Assembly: GCF_014205225.1 (NCBI RefSeq)
Contig: NZ_JACHNB010000001.1
Location: 2,523,501 to 2,587,500 of the forward strand
Source of the DNA: Actinoplanes octamycinicus
Lineage (GTDB): Bacteria; Actinomycetota; Actinomycetes; Mycobacteriales; Micromonosporaceae
Length of the DNA: 64,000 nucleotides
Reading direction: 5' to 3'
Part shown: positions 14,038 to 30,049 of the stretch, piece by piece
How positions within the stretch are numbered: the first letter of the stretch is position 1
Layout of the letters: every line of letters begins with the position of its first letter
The notes under the pieces: generated by a model
Databases searched by the model: none
Seen by the model: the letters and a program-made list of their open reading frames with translations, nothing else
Told to the model about the DNA's origin: nothing
Translations under genes and position numbers: made by a program

Positions 14038-14398
14038 CTGCGGGATCGGCGCTGGTCAGGGAGCGTCGGAGAGGCTGGTCAGGGCTTGGGTGACAAAGCG
14101 TCACAAAGCTCGCCATCCATGCAGTAAGGTCCCTCTGGTGCGCTGGCCGGACGAGCGGGTGGGTCCGACCCGCGGCACAGCCCTTGACTGTGTGTCCCCT
14201 GACAGGCACGCTGATGGCAGCAAGTTTCCGCGCTTGCGACAGCCGCCCCGTGGGTATTCGGTTGACCCGATGACCACGGACCGGCACCCGAGGAAGATGC
14301 GCCGCGTTTCTTGAGCGGCCCCGGCCACGGTGTTGACCACGATCGTGCAGGTCAACGACGTCGGGGACACGTTCCGCAGGCCACTTCGTGGTGTGGGC
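14038..14398. other. Non-coding stretch before the rpoB promoter
   Basis: No gene is supported. The frames seen here have no ribosome-binding site and no recognisable product. The only structure noted is a short inverted repeat GTGAC-N5-GTCAC at 14090-14104. Additional rpoB promoters may lie here, but none fits well enough to call. Confidence 0.6.
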
Positions 14399-14427
14399 TG
14401 GACAGCGGTTAGCCAAGCGGCTACACT
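14399..14427 (+). promoter_or_regulatory. rpoBC promoter
   Basis: TGGACA, exactly 17 bases, then TACACT (14422-14427). The match to the housekeeping sigma consensus is good. The predicted start near 14434 gives a leader of about 150 bases. Confidence 0.65.
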
Positions 14428-14586
14428 GCTAGTTTGCGCTGCCTTCTGTCTTGACGCCTGTCGTTGTATCCATGTCTTTGTATCTCCGTGAGCATGGATG
14501 TCGACGGGTGTCTTTTGGAGTGCACGCAGACCAGTTGCATCAGCAACTCAGCCGCATAGCAGCACCGGTCCTCGGAAGGACGCATC

Positions 14587-17500
14587 TTGGCAGCTTCCCG
14601 CCCTGCGAAGACCAGCCGTACGTCGAGCGCTTACGCACCCCGCCGTGTCTCTTTCGGCCGGATCACCGAGCAGCTAGAGGTCCCCAACCTCCTCGCCCTC
14701 CAGACGGACTCCTTCGACTGGCTGGTCGGCAACGAGGCTTGGCAGGCACGGACGACGGACGACCCGCACGCCCACTCGGGCCTCGCAGAGATCCTCGAAG
14801 AGATCAGTCCCATTGAGGACTTCTCCGGCACTATGTCGCTGTCCTTCTCGTCTCCCCGATTCGACGAGGTCAAGGCCTCGATCGAGGAGTGCAAGGAGAA
14901 GGACCTGACCTACTGCGCGCCGCTGTTCGTGACCGCGGAGTTCACCAACAACACGACTGGCGAGATCAAGAGCCAGACCGTGTTCATGGGTGACTTCCCG
15001 ATGATGACCCCCAAGGGGACGTTCGTCATCAACGGCACCGAGCGCGTCGTGGTGAGCCAGCTCGTCCGCTCGCCGGGCGTGTACTTCACCAAGGAGCCGG
15101 ACAAGACCTCCGACCGCGACCTCACCAGCGTCAAGGTCATCCCGAGCCGGGGTGCCTGGCTGGAGTTCGACATCGACAAGCGCGACACCGTCGGTGTCCG
15201 CATCGACCGTAAGCGTCGCCAGGCCGTCACCGTCCTCCTCAAGGCGATCGGCTGGTCCGCCGACCAGATCCGTGAGCGCTTCGGCTGGTCCGAGCTGCTC
15301 ATGACGACGCTGGAGAAGGACCACATCGCCGGGCAGGACGAGGCCCTGCTCGACATCTACCGCAAGCTGCGTCCGGGCGAGCCCCCCACGCGGGAGAACG
15401 CGCAGACCCTGCTCGACAACCTCTTCTTCAACCCGAAGCGGTATGACGTCGCCAAGGTCGGCCGGTACAAGTTCAACAAGAAGCTCGAGATCGACGTCCC
15501 GATCGTCCGGGGCACGCTCTCCGAGGAAGACATCGTCAAGACCGTGGAGTACCTCTGCCGGCTGCACGCCGGTGAGGAGGGCTACGAGGCCGACGACATC
15601 GACCACTTCGGTAACCGTCGTCTGCGCACCGTCGGCGAGCTCATCCAGAACCAGGTCCGCGTCGGCCTGTCCCGGATGGAGCGCGTCGTCCGCGAGCGGA
15701 TGACGACCCAGGACGTCGAGGCGATCACGCCGCAGACCCTGATCAACATCCGCCCGGTGGTGGCGGCGATCAAGGAGTTCTTCGGTACGTCGCAGCTGTC
15801 CCAGTTCATGGACCAGACCAACCCGCTCGCGGGTCTGACCCACCGTCGCCGTCTGTCGGCGCTCGGCCCGGGTGGTCTGTCGCGTGAGCGGGCCGGCTTC
15901 GAGGTCCGTGACGTGCACCCGTCGCACTACGGCCGGATGTGCCCGATCGAGACCCCCGAGGGCCCGAACATCGGCCTGATCGGCGCGCTCTCCACGTTCG
16001 CGCGGGTCAACCCGTTCGGTTTCATCGAGACGCCGTACCGCAAGGTGGAGAACGGTGTCGTCACCGACGAGGTGCACTACCTCACCGCTGACGAGGAAGA
16101 CCGCTTCATCAAGGCCCAGGCGAACGCGGTGCTGTCCAGCGACGGCACCTTCGCCGAGGACCGCGTCCTGGTCCGCCGGAAGGGCGGTGAGGTCGACTAC
16201 GTTCCCGGTGAGCAGGTCGACTACATGGACGTGTCGCCGCGGCAGATGACCTCGGTCGCCACCGCGATGATCCCGTTCCTCGAGCACGACGACGCCAACC
16301 GTGCCCTCATGGGCGCGAACATGCAGCGTCAGGCCGTGCCGCTGGTCAAGGCCGAGGCGCCGCTGGTCGGCACCGGCATGGAGTACCGCGCCGCGGTCGA
16401 CGCCGGTGACGTGGTCGTCGCCGAGGTCGCCGGTGTGGTCGAGGACCTGTGCGCCGACTACGTGACGGTGCACCAGGACGACGGCCACCGCCGGACCTAC
16501 CTGCTGCACAAGTTCCGCCGCTCGAACGCCGGCTCCTGCGTCAACCAGAAGCCGGTGGTCTTCGAGGGTGACCGGGTCGAGGCCGGCCAGGTCATCGCCG
16601 ACGGCCCGTGCACCGACGAGGGGGAGATGGCCCTGGGCCGCAACCTCCTGGTCGCGTTCATGTGCTGGGAGGGCCACAACTACGAGGACGCGATCATCCT
16701 GTCGCAGCGCCTCGTGCAGCAGGACGTGCTCACCTCGATCCACATCGAGGAGCACGAGGTCGACGCCCGCGACACCAAGCTGGGTCCGGAGGAGATCACC
16801 CGCGACATCCCGAACGTCAGCGAGGAGATGCTGGCGGACCTGGACGAGCGCGGCATCATCCGGATCGGCGCCGAGGTCGTGCCCGGCGACATCCTGGTCG
16901 GCAAGGTCACCCCGAAGGGCGAGACCGAGCTGACCCCGGAGGAGCGGCTGCTGCGCGCGATCTTCGGTGAGAAGGCCCGGGAGGTCCGGGACACCTCGCT
17001 GAAGGTTCCGCACGGCGAGACCGGCACCGTCATCGGTGTCCGGACGTTCTCCCGCGAGGACGGCGACGAGCTGCCCCCGGGCGTGAACGAGCTGGTCCGG
17101 GTCTACGTGGCGCAGAAGCGGAAGATCCAGGACGGTGACAAGCTCGCCGGCCGGCACGGCAACAAGGGCGTCATCTCCAAGATCCTGCCGGTCGAGGACA
17201 TGCCGTTCCTCGAGGACGGCACCCCGGTCGACATCGTGCTCAACCCGCTCGGTGTCCCGTCGCGTATGAACATCGGCCAGGTTCTGGAGACCCACCTCGG
17301 GTGGATCGCCAAGACCGGTTGGTCGGTCGAGGGCGACGACGAGGACTGGAAGCGCCAGCTCCGGTCGATCGAGGCGCACGAGTCCCCCGCCGACAGCAAC
17401 GTCGCGACCCCGGTCTTCGACGGTGCCCAGGAGGAGGAGATCAAGGGCCTGCTGGAGTCGACCCTGGTGAACCGGGACGGCAAGCGGCTGGTCAACGGTG

Positions 17501-18027
17501 ACGGCAAGGCGCAGCTGTTCGACGGCCGCTCCGGTGAGCCGCTGCCGGACCCGATCTCGGTCGGCTACGTCTACATCCTGAAGCTGAACCACCTGGTCGA
17601 CGACAAGATCCACGCGCGGTCGACCGGTCCGTACTCGATGATCACGCAGCAGCCGCTCGGTGGTAAGGCCCAGTTCGGTGGCCAGCGGTTCGGCGAGATG
17701 GAGTGCTGGGCGATGCAGGCCTACGGCGCTGCTTACGCGCTGCAGGAGCTGCTCACCATTAAGTCCGACGACGTTCTCGGCCGCGTGAAGGTGTACGAGG
17801 CCATCGTCAAGGGCGAGAACATCCCGGAGCCGGGAATCCCGGAGTCGTTCAAGGTGCTTCTTAAGGAGCTCCAGTCGCTGTGCCTGAACGTTGAGGTGCT
17901 CTCCAGCGACGGTGTGGCCCTGGAGATGCGTGAGACCGACGACGAGGTCTTCCGGGCCGCGGAGGAACTCGGCATCGACCTGTCGCGGCGCCCGAACGAG
18001 GGCGTCAGCAGCGTCGAAGAGATCTGA
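14587..18027 (+). CDS. rpoB: RNA polymerase subunit beta
   Basis: 1146 residues, normal actinobacterial length. The TTG start with GGAAGGA six bases upstream gives the usual [11 protein letters not shown] opening. The rifampicin region is at residues 402-425: SQLSQFMDQ, then [15 protein letters not shown]. The resistance-determining D409, H419 and S424 (E. coli 516, 526, 531) are wild type, so a sensitive enzyme is expected, but the E. coli positions 518, 522 and 527 carry Thr, Ala and Arg. Beta forms half of the catalytic cleft. rpoC follows after 84 bp. Confidence 0.98.
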   Translation: MAASRPAKTSRTSSAYAPRRVSFGRITEQLEVPNLLALQTDSFDWLVGNEAWQARTTDDPHAHSGLAEILEEISPIEDFSGTMSLSFSSPRFDEVKASIEECKEKDLTYCAPLFVTAEFTNNTTGEIKSQTVFMGDFPMMTPKGTFVINGTERVVVSQLVRSPGVYFTKEPDKTSDRDLTSVKVIPSRGAWLEFDIDKRDTVGVRIDRKRRQAVTVLLKAIGWSADQIRERFGWSELLMTTLEKDHIAGQDEALLDIYRKLRPGEPPTRENAQTLLDNLFFNPKRYDVAKVGRYKFNKKLEIDVPIVRGTLSEEDIVKTVEYLCRLHAGEEGYEADDIDHFGNRRLRTVGELIQNQVRVGLSRMERVVRERMTTQDVEAITPQTLINIRPVVAAIKEFFGTSQLSQFMDQTNPLAGLTHRRRLSALGPGGLSRERAGFEVRDVHPSHYGRMCPIETPEGPNIGLIGALSTFARVNPFGFIETPYRKVENGVVTDEVHYLTADEEDRFIKAQANAVLSSDGTFAEDRVLVRRKGGEVDYVPGEQVDYMDVSPRQMTSVATAMIPFLEHDDANRALMGANMQRQAVPLVKAEAPLVGTGMEYRAAVDAGDVVVAEVAGVVEDLCADYVTVHQDDGHRRTYLLHKFRRSNAGSCVNQKPVVFEGDRVEAGQVIADGPCTDEGEMALGRNLLVAFMCWEGHNYEDAIILSQRLVQQDVLTSIHIEEHEVDARDTKLGPEEITRDIPNVSEEMLADLDERGIIRIGAEVVPGDILVGKVTPKGETELTPEERLLRAIFGEKAREVRDTSLKVPHGETGTVIGVRTFSREDGDELPPGVNELVRVYVAQKRKIQDGDKLAGRHGNKGVISKILPVEDMPFLEDGTPVDIVLNPLGVPSRMNIGQVLETHLGWIAKTGWSVEGDDEDWKRQLRSIEAHESPADSNVATPVFDGAQEEEIKGLLESTLVNRDGKRLVNGDGKAQLFDGRSGEPLPDPISVGYVYILKLNHLVDDKIHARSTGPYSMITQQPLGGKAQFGGQRFGEMECWAMQAYGAAYALQELLTIKSDDVLGRVKVYEAIVKGENIPEPGIPESFKVLLKELQSLCLNVEVLSSDGVALEMRETDDEVFRAAEELGIDLSRRPNEGVSSVEEI

Positions 18028-18033
18028 CGGAGA

Positions 18034-18060
18034 GCGGGCCCCGGTTCTTCTGGGGCCCGC
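18034..18060 (+). other. Hairpin between rpoB and rpoC
   Basis: GCGGGCCCC pairs perfectly with GGGGCCCGC (9 bp, 9-base loop). There is no T-run. It may be an RNA-processing or partial-termination site. Confidence 0.5.
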
Positions 18061-18111
18061 CCCCGCCGGCCTTGAATTCACCCGAGCAACGAAACACGAG
18101 GGATAGTCCAA

Positions 18112-22002
<3,891 letters not shown>

Positions 22003-22066
22003 CGCCGTACCGGGAAGGCCGACGCCGCACCAGGGGCTGAGGCCGTACCGGAAGAGCTGTATCCGC

Positions 22067-22099
22067 CTGGGGCGGTCGCGCATCGCGCGGCCGCCCCAG
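22067..22099 (+). terminator. rpoBC terminator
   Basis: CTGGGGCGGTCGCG pairs with CGCGGCCGCCCCAG (14 bp with one G-T pair, 5-base loop), 64 bases past rpoC. Confidence 0.85.
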
Positions 22100-22120
22100 C
22101 GGCGCTTCTAGGATGGACGG

Positions 22121-22465
22121 GTGAGCGCTGAAGCCCTGCATGCCCGCCACCCGCTGGATCCGGAGCCGGCGCCCTCGACGAAGGCGCGGGCGGTCTTCGC
22201 GCTGGGCCTGGTCGCCCTGCTGACCGGCCCGCTGGTCGGCGGGGTGATCCCGGGCACCGTCGCCCTGCTGCTGGCCCGGCAGACGACCCGGGAGGCGTTC
22301 GCCGCCGGCGGCTACCTGACCGGTGGCCGCTGGATCCGCCGGGGCCGCACACTGGCCTGGGCCGGGCTGGTGCTGGCCCTGGTCACCCTGGTGGTGGCCG
22401 GGATCGCCGGCCTGCTGCACCTGGCCGCCGCGCCGGGCCCGGATTTCGCGCCGGGTACCGACTGA
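22121..22465 (+). CDS. Small membrane protein, DUF4190-like
   Basis: A 114-residue protein with two hydrophobic hairpins (about residues 24-50 and 76-102) separated by a basic cytoplasmic loop (GGRWIRRGRT). The layout resembles the DUF4190 family of actinobacterial membrane proteins. The GTG start lies 22 bp after the rpoBC terminator. The function is unknown. Confidence 0.6.
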   Translation: MSAEALHARHPLDPEPAPSTKARAVFALGLVALLTGPLVGGVIPGTVALLLARQTTREAFAAGGYLTGGRWIRRGRTLAWAGLVLALVTLVVAGIAGLLHLAAAPGPDFAPGTD

Positions 22466-22507
22466 TCCGGCCCCGGCCCGGGCTGCGCCACGGCGCGTCC
22501 GGGTGAC

Positions 22508-22981
22508 ATGCTTCTGAACATGATGCAACCCCCGCCCCCGCCCTACGGACCGCCGCCATACGGCCCACCGCTGCCGCCCCAGTCGGCCAGCGGCTGGGAG
22601 GCGGAACGGGTGGATGTGGTGAGCGGGACGGACTTCGGCCTGCTCCAGCTCCGGGTGGTGCCGATCACCTCGGGGCTGGCGATCGGCGGCCTGGCCGCCG
22701 GGATCGGCTCGATCCTGGTCTCGATCCTGGTGATCTGTTTCGGCTTCGGCGGCGCGGGTAGTTGGGTGGCCGGTGCCTTCACCCTGCTCAGCGTGCTGGC
22801 CGGCGGGGGAGCGGTGGCCGCCTCGCTGATCGCGATGCGGCAGATCCGGCGCTCCGGCATGCCGGGCCGGGTCCGGTTCACCGGGCGCGGGCTGGCGATC
22901 GCCGGGATCTCGTGCGGCGGGGCGGGCGCGGGAATATCGCTCCTCGCGTTGGTGCTGGGATTGGTGTTACAAGGTTCATGA
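22508..22981 (+). CDS. Proline-rich DUF4190-like membrane protein
   Basis: A 157-residue protein with a proline/tyrosine-rich cytoplasmic N-terminus (residues about 6-28, PPYGPP repeats), then four hydrophobic segments and a RRSGMPGRVRFTGRGLAIAGI block typical of DUF4190-type proteins. The start is uncertain: ATGs at 22508, 22520 and 22523 are in frame and none has a strong ribosome-binding site. It follows a related small membrane gene by 42 bp. The function is unknown. Confidence 0.65.
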   Translation: MLLNMMQPPPPPYGPPPYGPPLPPQSASGWEAERVDVVSGTDFGLLQLRVVPITSGLAIGGLAAGIGSILVSILVICFGFGGAGSWVAGAFTLLSVLAGGGAVAASLIAMRQIRRSGMPGRVRFTGRGLAIAGISCGGAGAGISLLALVLGLVLQGS

Positions 22982-23093
22982 CGGCGCCGGCGCCGGGATC
23001 CGGCACCGCGGCATGGCCGCGCCAGGCCACCCGGTACACTGGTATACGGAGATGTCCATCGTGGGAGCCCAGGTCTGATCTGACTGGTTCATT

Positions 23094-23122
23094 TTGACCT
23101 GGGTGCTTGGGGTGGGTACTCT
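23094..23122 (+). promoter_or_regulatory. rpsL (str operon) promoter
   Basis: TTGACC, exactly 17 bases, then TACTCT (23117-23122), the best consensus promoter in the window. The predicted start near 23129 gives a leader of about 270 bases. Positions 22982-23093 hold nothing recognised. Confidence 0.75.
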
Positions 23123-23131
23123 TTCCCCTCG

Positions 23132-23402
23132 TGCCCGGGCTCGCCCGGGCAACTCGTGCGTGCACCCGAATCGGAACGTACGACGGGTAAAGCCGCACGA
23201 CGGGCTGGGTTCGGCATGAACCCATGTCCTGACAAAGACTAGATCCGGGACGCGTGAATCAATCACGCGCGACGGGACCGTGAGCCGGACGACACGCCCG
23301 ACCGCGGGTGCGGGACACTCCCTCCGGGAGGGCCCTACACACAAGGCAGAAAACTCGGTGCGGCCGTAAACAGGAAGCGGCCGAAGGGAGCGGAGAAACC
23401 CG
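23132..23402 (+). promoter_or_regulatory. Structured rpsL leader
   Basis: The leader begins with TGCCCGGGC/GCCCGGGCA (23132-23151), then CGCGTGA-N5-TCACGCG (23251-23269). It also contains the 19-base block CGACACGCCCGACCGCGGG at 23290-23308, which recurs before rpsJ. A 270-base untranslated leader in a ribosomal operon suggests RNA-level control; the regulator is not known. Confidence 0.55.
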
Positions 23403-23777
23403 GTGCCCACGATCCAGCAGCTGGTCCGCAAGGGCCGCCAGGCGAAGACGACCAAGACGAAGACGCCGGCACTGAAGGGAAGCCCTCAGCGGCGCGGCGT
23501 GTGTACCCGCGTGTACACCACCACCCCCAAGAAGCCGAACTCTGCGCTGCGCAAGGTCGCTCGCGTGAAGCTGAGCAGCCAGATCGAGGTCACGGCGTAC
23601 ATCCCGGGCGTCGGCCACAACTTGCAGGAGCACTCGATCGTGCTCGTGCGTGGCGGCCGCGTGAAGGACCTGCCCGGCGTCCGCTACAAGATCGTTCGCG
23701 GTTCGCTCGACACCCAGGGTGTCCGGAACCGCAAGCAGGCCCGCAGCCGTTACGGCGCGAAGAAGGAGAAGAGCTGA
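23403..23777 (+). CDS. rpsL: 30S ribosomal protein S12
   Basis: A 124-residue protein beginning [13 protein letters not shown]12 lies at the decoding centre. K43 ([10 protein letters not shown]) and K88 ([10 protein letters not shown]) are wild type, so streptomycin sensitivity is expected from this gene. The start is GTG. rpsG begins 1 bp after the stop, indicating tight coupling. Confidence 0.97.
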   Translation: MPTIQQLVRKGRQAKTTKTKTPALKGSPQRRGVCTRVYTTTPKKPNSALRKVARVKLSSQIEVTAYIPGVGHNLQEHSIVLVRGGRVKDLPGVRYKIVRGSLDTQGVRNRKQARSRYGAKKEKS

Positions 23778-23778
23778 C

Positions 23779-24249
23779 ATGCCGCGTAAGGGCCCCGCTC
23801 CGCGTCACCCGGTGGTCGCTGACCCGGTGTACAACTCCCCGCTGGTCACCCAGCTGGTGAACAAGATCCTGATCGGCGGCAAGCGTCAGCTCGCCGAGCG
23901 CATCGTGTACGGCGCCCTCGAGGGCGCCCGCGAGAAGAGCGGCACCGACCCGGTGGTCATCCTCAAGCGCGCGATGGACAACGTGAAGCCGACCCTCGAG
24001 GTCCGCAGCCGCCGCGTCGGTGGCGCGACCTACCAGGTGCCGGTCGAGGTGCGTACCCCGCGCCAGACCACCCTCGGTCTGCGCTGGCTGGTCCAGTACT
24101 CCAAGGCTCGCCGCGAGAAGACCATGATCGAGCGGCTGCAGAACGAGCTGCTGGACGCCAGCAACGGCCTCGGTGCCGCGGTGAAGCGTCGCGAGGACAC
24201 CCACAAGATGGCGGAGTCCAACAAGGCCTTCGCGCACTACCGCTGGTAA
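23779..24249 (+). CDS. rpsG: 30S ribosomal protein S7
   Basis: A 156-residue protein beginning [11 protein letters not shown], with conserved [11 protein letters not shown] and [14 protein letters not shown]7 nucleates the 30S head and contacts E-site tRNA. Its ATG follows the rpsL stop by 1 bp, with AAGGAGAAG inside the rpsL end acting as ribosome-binding site. In E. coli S7 represses the str operon. Confidence 0.97.
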   Translation: MPRKGPAPRHPVVADPVYNSPLVTQLVNKILIGGKRQLAERIVYGALEGAREKSGTDPVVILKRAMDNVKPTLEVRSRRVGGATYQVPVEVRTPRQTTLGLRWLVQYSKARREKTMIERLQNELLDASNGLGAAVKRREDTHKMAESNKAFAHYRW

Positions 24250-24334
24250 GACCCTGCTGCGGGCCCGGCATTCCGCCGGGCCACGGCAGTCGTACCGGTC
24301 CACGAGACGACGACGAAGAAAAGTAGGGATGGAA

Positions 24335-26431
<2,097 letters not shown>

Positions 26432-26440
26432 CGCGTTGAG

Positions 26441-26471
26441 GCACGTGCGGCCCGTCGAGGGCCGCACGTGC
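26441..26471 (+). terminator. Hairpin between fusA and tuf
   Basis: A perfect 13-bp stem, GCACGTGCGGCCC with GGGCCGCACGTGC, 5-base loop, 9 bases past fusA. There is no T-run, so it may attenuate or process the transcript rather than stop it. Confidence 0.6.
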
Positions 26472-26549
26472 ACGAGCAGTCGACAGAGTCCTGAGCGCCT
26501 TATCGGCGTGCCGGGCGAAAAGTAATGATCAGTCCACAGGAGGACACCA

Positions 26550-27743
26550 GTGGCGAAGGCGAAGTTCGAGCGGACTAAGCCGCACGTCAACATCGGCACC
26601 ATTGGTCACATCGACCACGGTAAGACGACGCTGACTGCGGCCATCACCAAGGTCCTGCACGACGAGTTCCCCGAGCTGAACCCGTACACCCCGTTCGACG
26701 AGATCGACAAGGCGCCGGAGGAGAAGGCTCGTGGTATCACGATCTCCATCGCGCACGTCGAGTACCAGACCGCGGCGCGCCACTACGCGCACGTGGACTG
26801 CCCCGGCCACGCCGACTACATCAAGAACATGATCACCGGTGCCGCCCAGATGGACGGCGCGATCCTGGTCGTGGCCGCCACCGACGGCCCGATGCCGCAG
26901 ACCAAGGAGCACGTCCTCCTGGCCCGCCAGGTCGGCGTTCCGTACATCGTCGTCGCCCTGAACAAGAGCGACATGGTCGAGGACGAGGAGCTCCTGGAGC
27001 TCGTCGAGCTCGAGGTCCGCGAGCTGCTCAGCACCTACGAGTTCCCGGGCGACGACCTGCCGGTCGTGCGCGTCTCGGCGCTCAAGGCGCTCGAGGGCGA
27101 CCCGGAGTGGACCGGCCGCCTCATGGAGCTGATGAACGCGGTCGACACCGCGATCCCGCAGCCCGAGCGTGAGACCGAGAAGCCGTTCCTCATGCCGATC
27201 GAGGACGTCTTCACGATCACCGGTCGTGGCACCGTGGTGACCGGTCGCGCCGAGCGCGGCATCCTCAAGCCGAACGAGGAGGTCGAGATCGTCGGTATCC
27301 GCGAGAAGTCGACCAAGACCGTCTGCACCGGCATCGAGATGTTCCGCAAGCTGCTCGACGAGGCCCGCGCGGGTGAGAACGTCGGTCTGCTGCTCCGCGG
27401 CATCAAGCGCGAGGACGTCGAGCGCGGCATGGTCGTCGTGAAGCCGGGCACCACGACTCCGCACACGGAGTTCGAGGGCCAGGTCTACATCCTCTCGAAG
27501 GAGGAGGGTGGCCGGCACACCCCGTTCTTCCAGAACTACCGGCCGCAGTTCTACTTCCGCACCACGGACGTCACCGGCGTCGTCACGCTGCCCGAGGGCA
27601 CCGAGATGGTCATGCCCGGCGACTCCACCTCGATGGCCGTGAAGCTGATCCAGCCGATCGCCATGGAGCAGGGTCTGAAGTTCGCGATCCGTGAGGGTGG
27701 CCGCACCGTCGGCGCCGGCACGGTCACGAAGATCATCAAGTGA
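26550..27743 (+). CDS. tuf: Elongation factor Tu
   Basis: A 397-residue protein beginning [16 protein letters not shown], with G motifs [17 protein letters not shown] and [10 protein letters not shown] and the C-terminal barrel domains ending [16 protein letters not shown]-Tu delivers aminoacyl-tRNA. The GTG start is preceded by CACAGGAGG. It is the only tuf copy in the window and ends the str operon. Confidence 0.98.
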   Translation: MAKAKFERTKPHVNIGTIGHIDHGKTTLTAAITKVLHDEFPELNPYTPFDEIDKAPEEKARGITISIAHVEYQTAARHYAHVDCPGHADYIKNMITGAAQMDGAILVVAATDGPMPQTKEHVLLARQVGVPYIVVALNKSDMVEDEELLELVELEVRELLSTYEFPGDDLPVVRVSALKALEGDPEWTGRLMELMNAVDTAIPQPERETEKPFLMPIEDVFTITGRGTVVTGRAERGILKPNEEVEIVGIREKSTKTVCTGIEMFRKLLDEARAGENVGLLLRGIKREDVERGMVVVKPGTTTPHTEFEGQVYILSKEEGGRHTPFFQNYRPQFYFRTTDVTGVVTLPEGTEMVMPGDSTSMAVKLIQPIAMEQGLKFAIREGGRTVGAGTVTKIIK

Positions 27744-27747
27744 TTTT

Positions 27748-27777
27748 GAGGGGTGTTCACTTCGGTGAACACCCCTC
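27748..27777 (+). terminator. tuf terminator
   Basis: A perfect 13-bp stem, GAGGGGTGTTCAC with GTGAACACCCCTC, capped by a TTCG tetraloop, starting 5 bases past the tuf stop codon. Confidence 0.85.
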
Positions 27778-27791
27778 GTTGGTGACCCCGA

Positions 27792-27821
27792 TTAGCAATG
27801 CCGGAGTTAATCCGGCATACT
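27792..27821 (+). promoter_or_regulatory. Candidate S10-operon promoter with embedded inverted repeat
   Basis: TTAGCA, 18 bases, then CATACT (27816-27821). The spacer carries TGCCGGA-N5-TCCGGCA (27799-27817), an inverted repeat overlapping the -10. It could be an operator or a chance hairpin. Confidence 0.4.
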
Positions 27822-27841
27822 AGTCAGGTTGCGTCCGCGCG

Positions 27842-27891
27842 GGGTGGGTAGTCGAGCCAGGTCAACTTTGACTTTGATCAACTACCCACCC
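27842..27891. repeat. 11-bp inverted repeat upstream of rpsJ
   Basis: GGGTGGGTAGT (27842-27852) and ACTACCCACCC (27881-27891) are perfect inverted copies around a 28-base AT-richer loop that itself contains GTCAACTTTGAC, a short palindrome. Confidence 0.55.
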
Positions 27892-28009
27892 TCGCCGGGT
27901 GTCCGGGTGTGTTTCTTTGCCGCCCGGCGCCCCAGATCCCCGCGATCGCGTCCGCCCCGAGACGGGGTGGAGGCCGGAAGCTGAGTGCCCAGCACTCTGT
28001 GACGAGGCG

Positions 28010-28028
28010 CGACACGCCCGACCGCGGG
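28010..28028 (+). promoter_or_regulatory. 19-base motif shared by rpsJ and rpsL leaders
   Basis: CGACACGCCCGACCGCGGG is identical to 23290-23308 in the rpsL leader. In both cases the motif ends about 93 bases before the start codon. Confidence 0.6.
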
Positions 28029-28120
28029 GGTCGGACAACGCAGGATCAACGGTCCTGCGGGCATGTGGAGGCCACCGCTTCCGCACGTAGCGGCATCGAG
28101 AGAAGGAAACAGAAGCCACC

Positions 28121-28429
28121 ATGGCGGGACAGAAGATCCGCATCCGGCTCAAGGCCTATGACCACGAGGTCGTCGACTCCTCGGCGCGGAAGATCGTCGA
28201 GACGGTGACGCGTACCGGGGCGCAGGTCGCAGGCCCGGTGCCGCTGCCCACGGAGATCAACCGTTTCTGCGTGATCCGTTCGCCGCACAAGTACAAGGAC
28301 TCGCGCGAGCACTTCGAGATGCGCACGCACAAGCGTCTGATCGACATCATCGACCCGACCCCGAAGACGGTCGACTCGCTCATGCGCCTCGACCTGCCGG
28401 CTGGCGTCGACATCGAGATCAAGCTGTAG
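28121..28429 (+). CDS. rpsJ: 30S ribosomal protein S10
   Basis: A 102-residue protein beginning [19 protein letters not shown], the first gene of an 11-gene S10 operon (rpsJ to rpsQ, with gaps of 37 bp or less). S10 is in the 30S head and, with NusB, in rRNA antitermination complexes. The conserved [19 protein letters not shown] loop is present. The long upstream leader suggests RNA-level control. Confidence 0.97.
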
Positions 28430-28441
28430 GGATCCGGACAA

Positions 28442-29092
28442 ATGGACAGGCAAGTGAAGGGGATCCTGGGCGCCAAGCTCGGCATGACCCAGGTCTGGGA
28501 CAACAACAAGGTCGTCCCGGTAACCGTGGTGCAGGCCGGCCCGTGCGTCGTGACCCAGGTCCGCACCTCTGAGAAGGACGGCTACTCGGCTGTCCAGCTG
28601 GCGTACGGCGCGATTGACCCCCGCAAGGTCAACAAGCCGGAGAGCGGCCACTACGCGAAGGCCGGTGTGTCGCCGCGGCGTCACCTCGTCGAGCTTCGCA
28701 CCGTCGACGCGAGCGAGTACGAGCTCGGCCAGGAAGTCACCGTCGACGCGTTCGCCGCGGGCCAGCCGATCGACGTGACCGGCAAGACCAAGGGCAAGGG
28801 CTACGCCGGTGTCATGAAGCGGCACGGCTTCCACGGTCTGCGCGCGAGCCACGGTGTCGAGCGCAAGCACCGCTCGCCCGGCTCGATCGGCGCCTGCGCC
28901 ACCCCCGGCCGCGTCTTCAAGGGCGTCCGGATGGCCGGCCGGATGGGTAGCAAGCGCTACACCGTCCAGAACCTGACGATTCAGGCGGTCGACACCGAGC
29001 GCAACCTGATCCTGGTCAAGGGCGCGGTGCCCGGCCCCAAGGGTGCGCTGATCCTGGTCCGTAGCGCGGCCAAGAAGGGCGGTGCCAAGTGA
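28442..29092 (+). CDS. rplC: 50S ribosomal protein L3
   Basis: A 216-residue protein with the [15 protein letters not shown] start ([18 protein letters not shown]) and the central extension [19 protein letters not shown] that reaches the peptidyl-transferase centre. It starts 12 bp after rpsJ and its stop overlaps the rplD start by 4 bases (GTGA), so translation is coupled. Confidence 0.97.
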   Translation: MDRQVKGILGAKLGMTQVWDNNKVVPVTVVQAGPCVVTQVRTSEKDGYSAVQLAYGAIDPRKVNKPESGHYAKAGVSPRRHLVELRTVDASEYELGQEVTVDAFAAGQPIDVTGKTKGKGYAGVMKRHGFHGLRASHGVERKHRSPGSIGACATPGRVFKGVRMAGRMGSKRYTVQNLTIQAVDTERNLILVKGAVPGPKGALILVRSAAKKGGAK

Positions 29093-29736
29093 GCTCGGTC
29101 GACATCATCAACGCCGAGGGCGCCAAGGCCGGCTCGGTCGACCTGCCCGCCAGCGTCTTCGACGCCCAGGCGAACATCCCGCTGATGCACCAGGTCGTCG
29201 TGGCCCAGCTGGCCGCGGCCCGGCAGGGTACGCACAAGGCGAAGACCCGCGGCGAGGTCGCCGGCGGCGGCAAGAAGCCGTACAAGCAGAAGGGCACCGG
29301 TCGCGCCCGCCAGGGCTCGATCCGCGCGCCGCAGTTCACCGGTGGTGGCGTCGTGCACGGCCCGGTGCCGCGCGACTACAGCCAGCGGACCCCGAAGAAG
29401 ATGAAGGCCGCCGCGCTCCGTGGCGCCCTCTCGGACCGGGCCCGGGACGGCCGCGTGTTCGTCGTCGAGTCCTTCGTCACCGGCGAGACGCCGTCGACCA
29501 AGGCCGCCGTCGCCACGCTGCGGAAGGTCGCGCAGACCAAGAAGATCCTCGTCGTGCTGGACAGCCAGGACGAGCTGAACTGGATCTCGCTCCGCAACGA
29601 GCCGACCGTGCACCTCATCGAGGCCGGCCAGCTGAACACGTACGACGTGCTGGTCGCCGACGAGGTCGTCTTCACCAAGGTCGCGCTCGACGAGTTCCTG
29701 GGCGGGACCGAGAAGTCCGAGGAGGGCGACAAGTGA
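29089..29736 (+). CDS. rplD: 50S ribosomal protein L4
   Basis: A 215-residue protein whose long basic loop (about residues 45-95, [20 protein letters not shown]) extends into the exit tunnel. In E. coli L4 represses the S10 operon; whether this holds here is unknown. The GTG start overlaps rplC by 4 bases and the end overlaps rplW by 4. Confidence 0.97.
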   Translation: MSSVDIINAEGAKAGSVDLPASVFDAQANIPLMHQVVVAQLAAARQGTHKAKTRGEVAGGGKKPYKQKGTGRARQGSIRAPQFTGGGVVHGPVPRDYSQRTPKKMKAAALRGALSDRARDGRVFVVESFVTGETPSTKAAVATLRKVAQTKKILVVLDSQDELNWISLRNEPTVHLIEAGQLNTYDVLVADEVVFTKVALDEFLGGTEKSEEGDK

Positions 29737-30035
29737 GCACGATCGCCGACCCGCGCGACATCATCGTCGCCCCGGTGGTCTCCGAGAAGAGCTACAGCGT
29801 TCTCGACCAGAACTGGTACACGTTCCTCGTCCACCCGGACGCGAACAAGACCCAGATCAAGATCGCGATCCAGCAGATCTTCAACGTCCGCGTGCTGACG
29901 GTGAACACCGCGAACCGCGAGGGCAAGCGCAAGCGCACCCGGACCGGCTTCGGTCAGCGCAAGGCGACCAAGCGCGCGATGGTGAAGCTGGCTGACGGTG
30001 ACCGTATCGAGGCCTTCGGCGGCCCGGTCAGCTAA
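29733..30035 (+). CDS. rplW: 50S ribosomal protein L23
   Basis: A 100-residue protein, [20 protein letters not shown] onward, with the [16 protein letters not shown] loop. L23 lies at the tunnel exit and docks trigger factor and SRP. The GTG start overlaps rplD by 4 bases, so it depends on translation of the upstream gene. Confidence 0.97.
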   Translation: MSTIADPRDIIVAPVVSEKSYSVLDQNWYTFLVHPDANKTQIKIAIQQIFNVRVLTVNTANREGKRKRTRTGFGQRKATKRAMVKLADGDRIEAFGGPVS

Positions 30036-30049
30036 GGGGTTTGTGAATC

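Noticed and set aside
14090..14314. Small frame upstream of rpoB
   Set aside because: No ribosome-binding site, no recognisable product and a composition like surrounding non-coding DNA.
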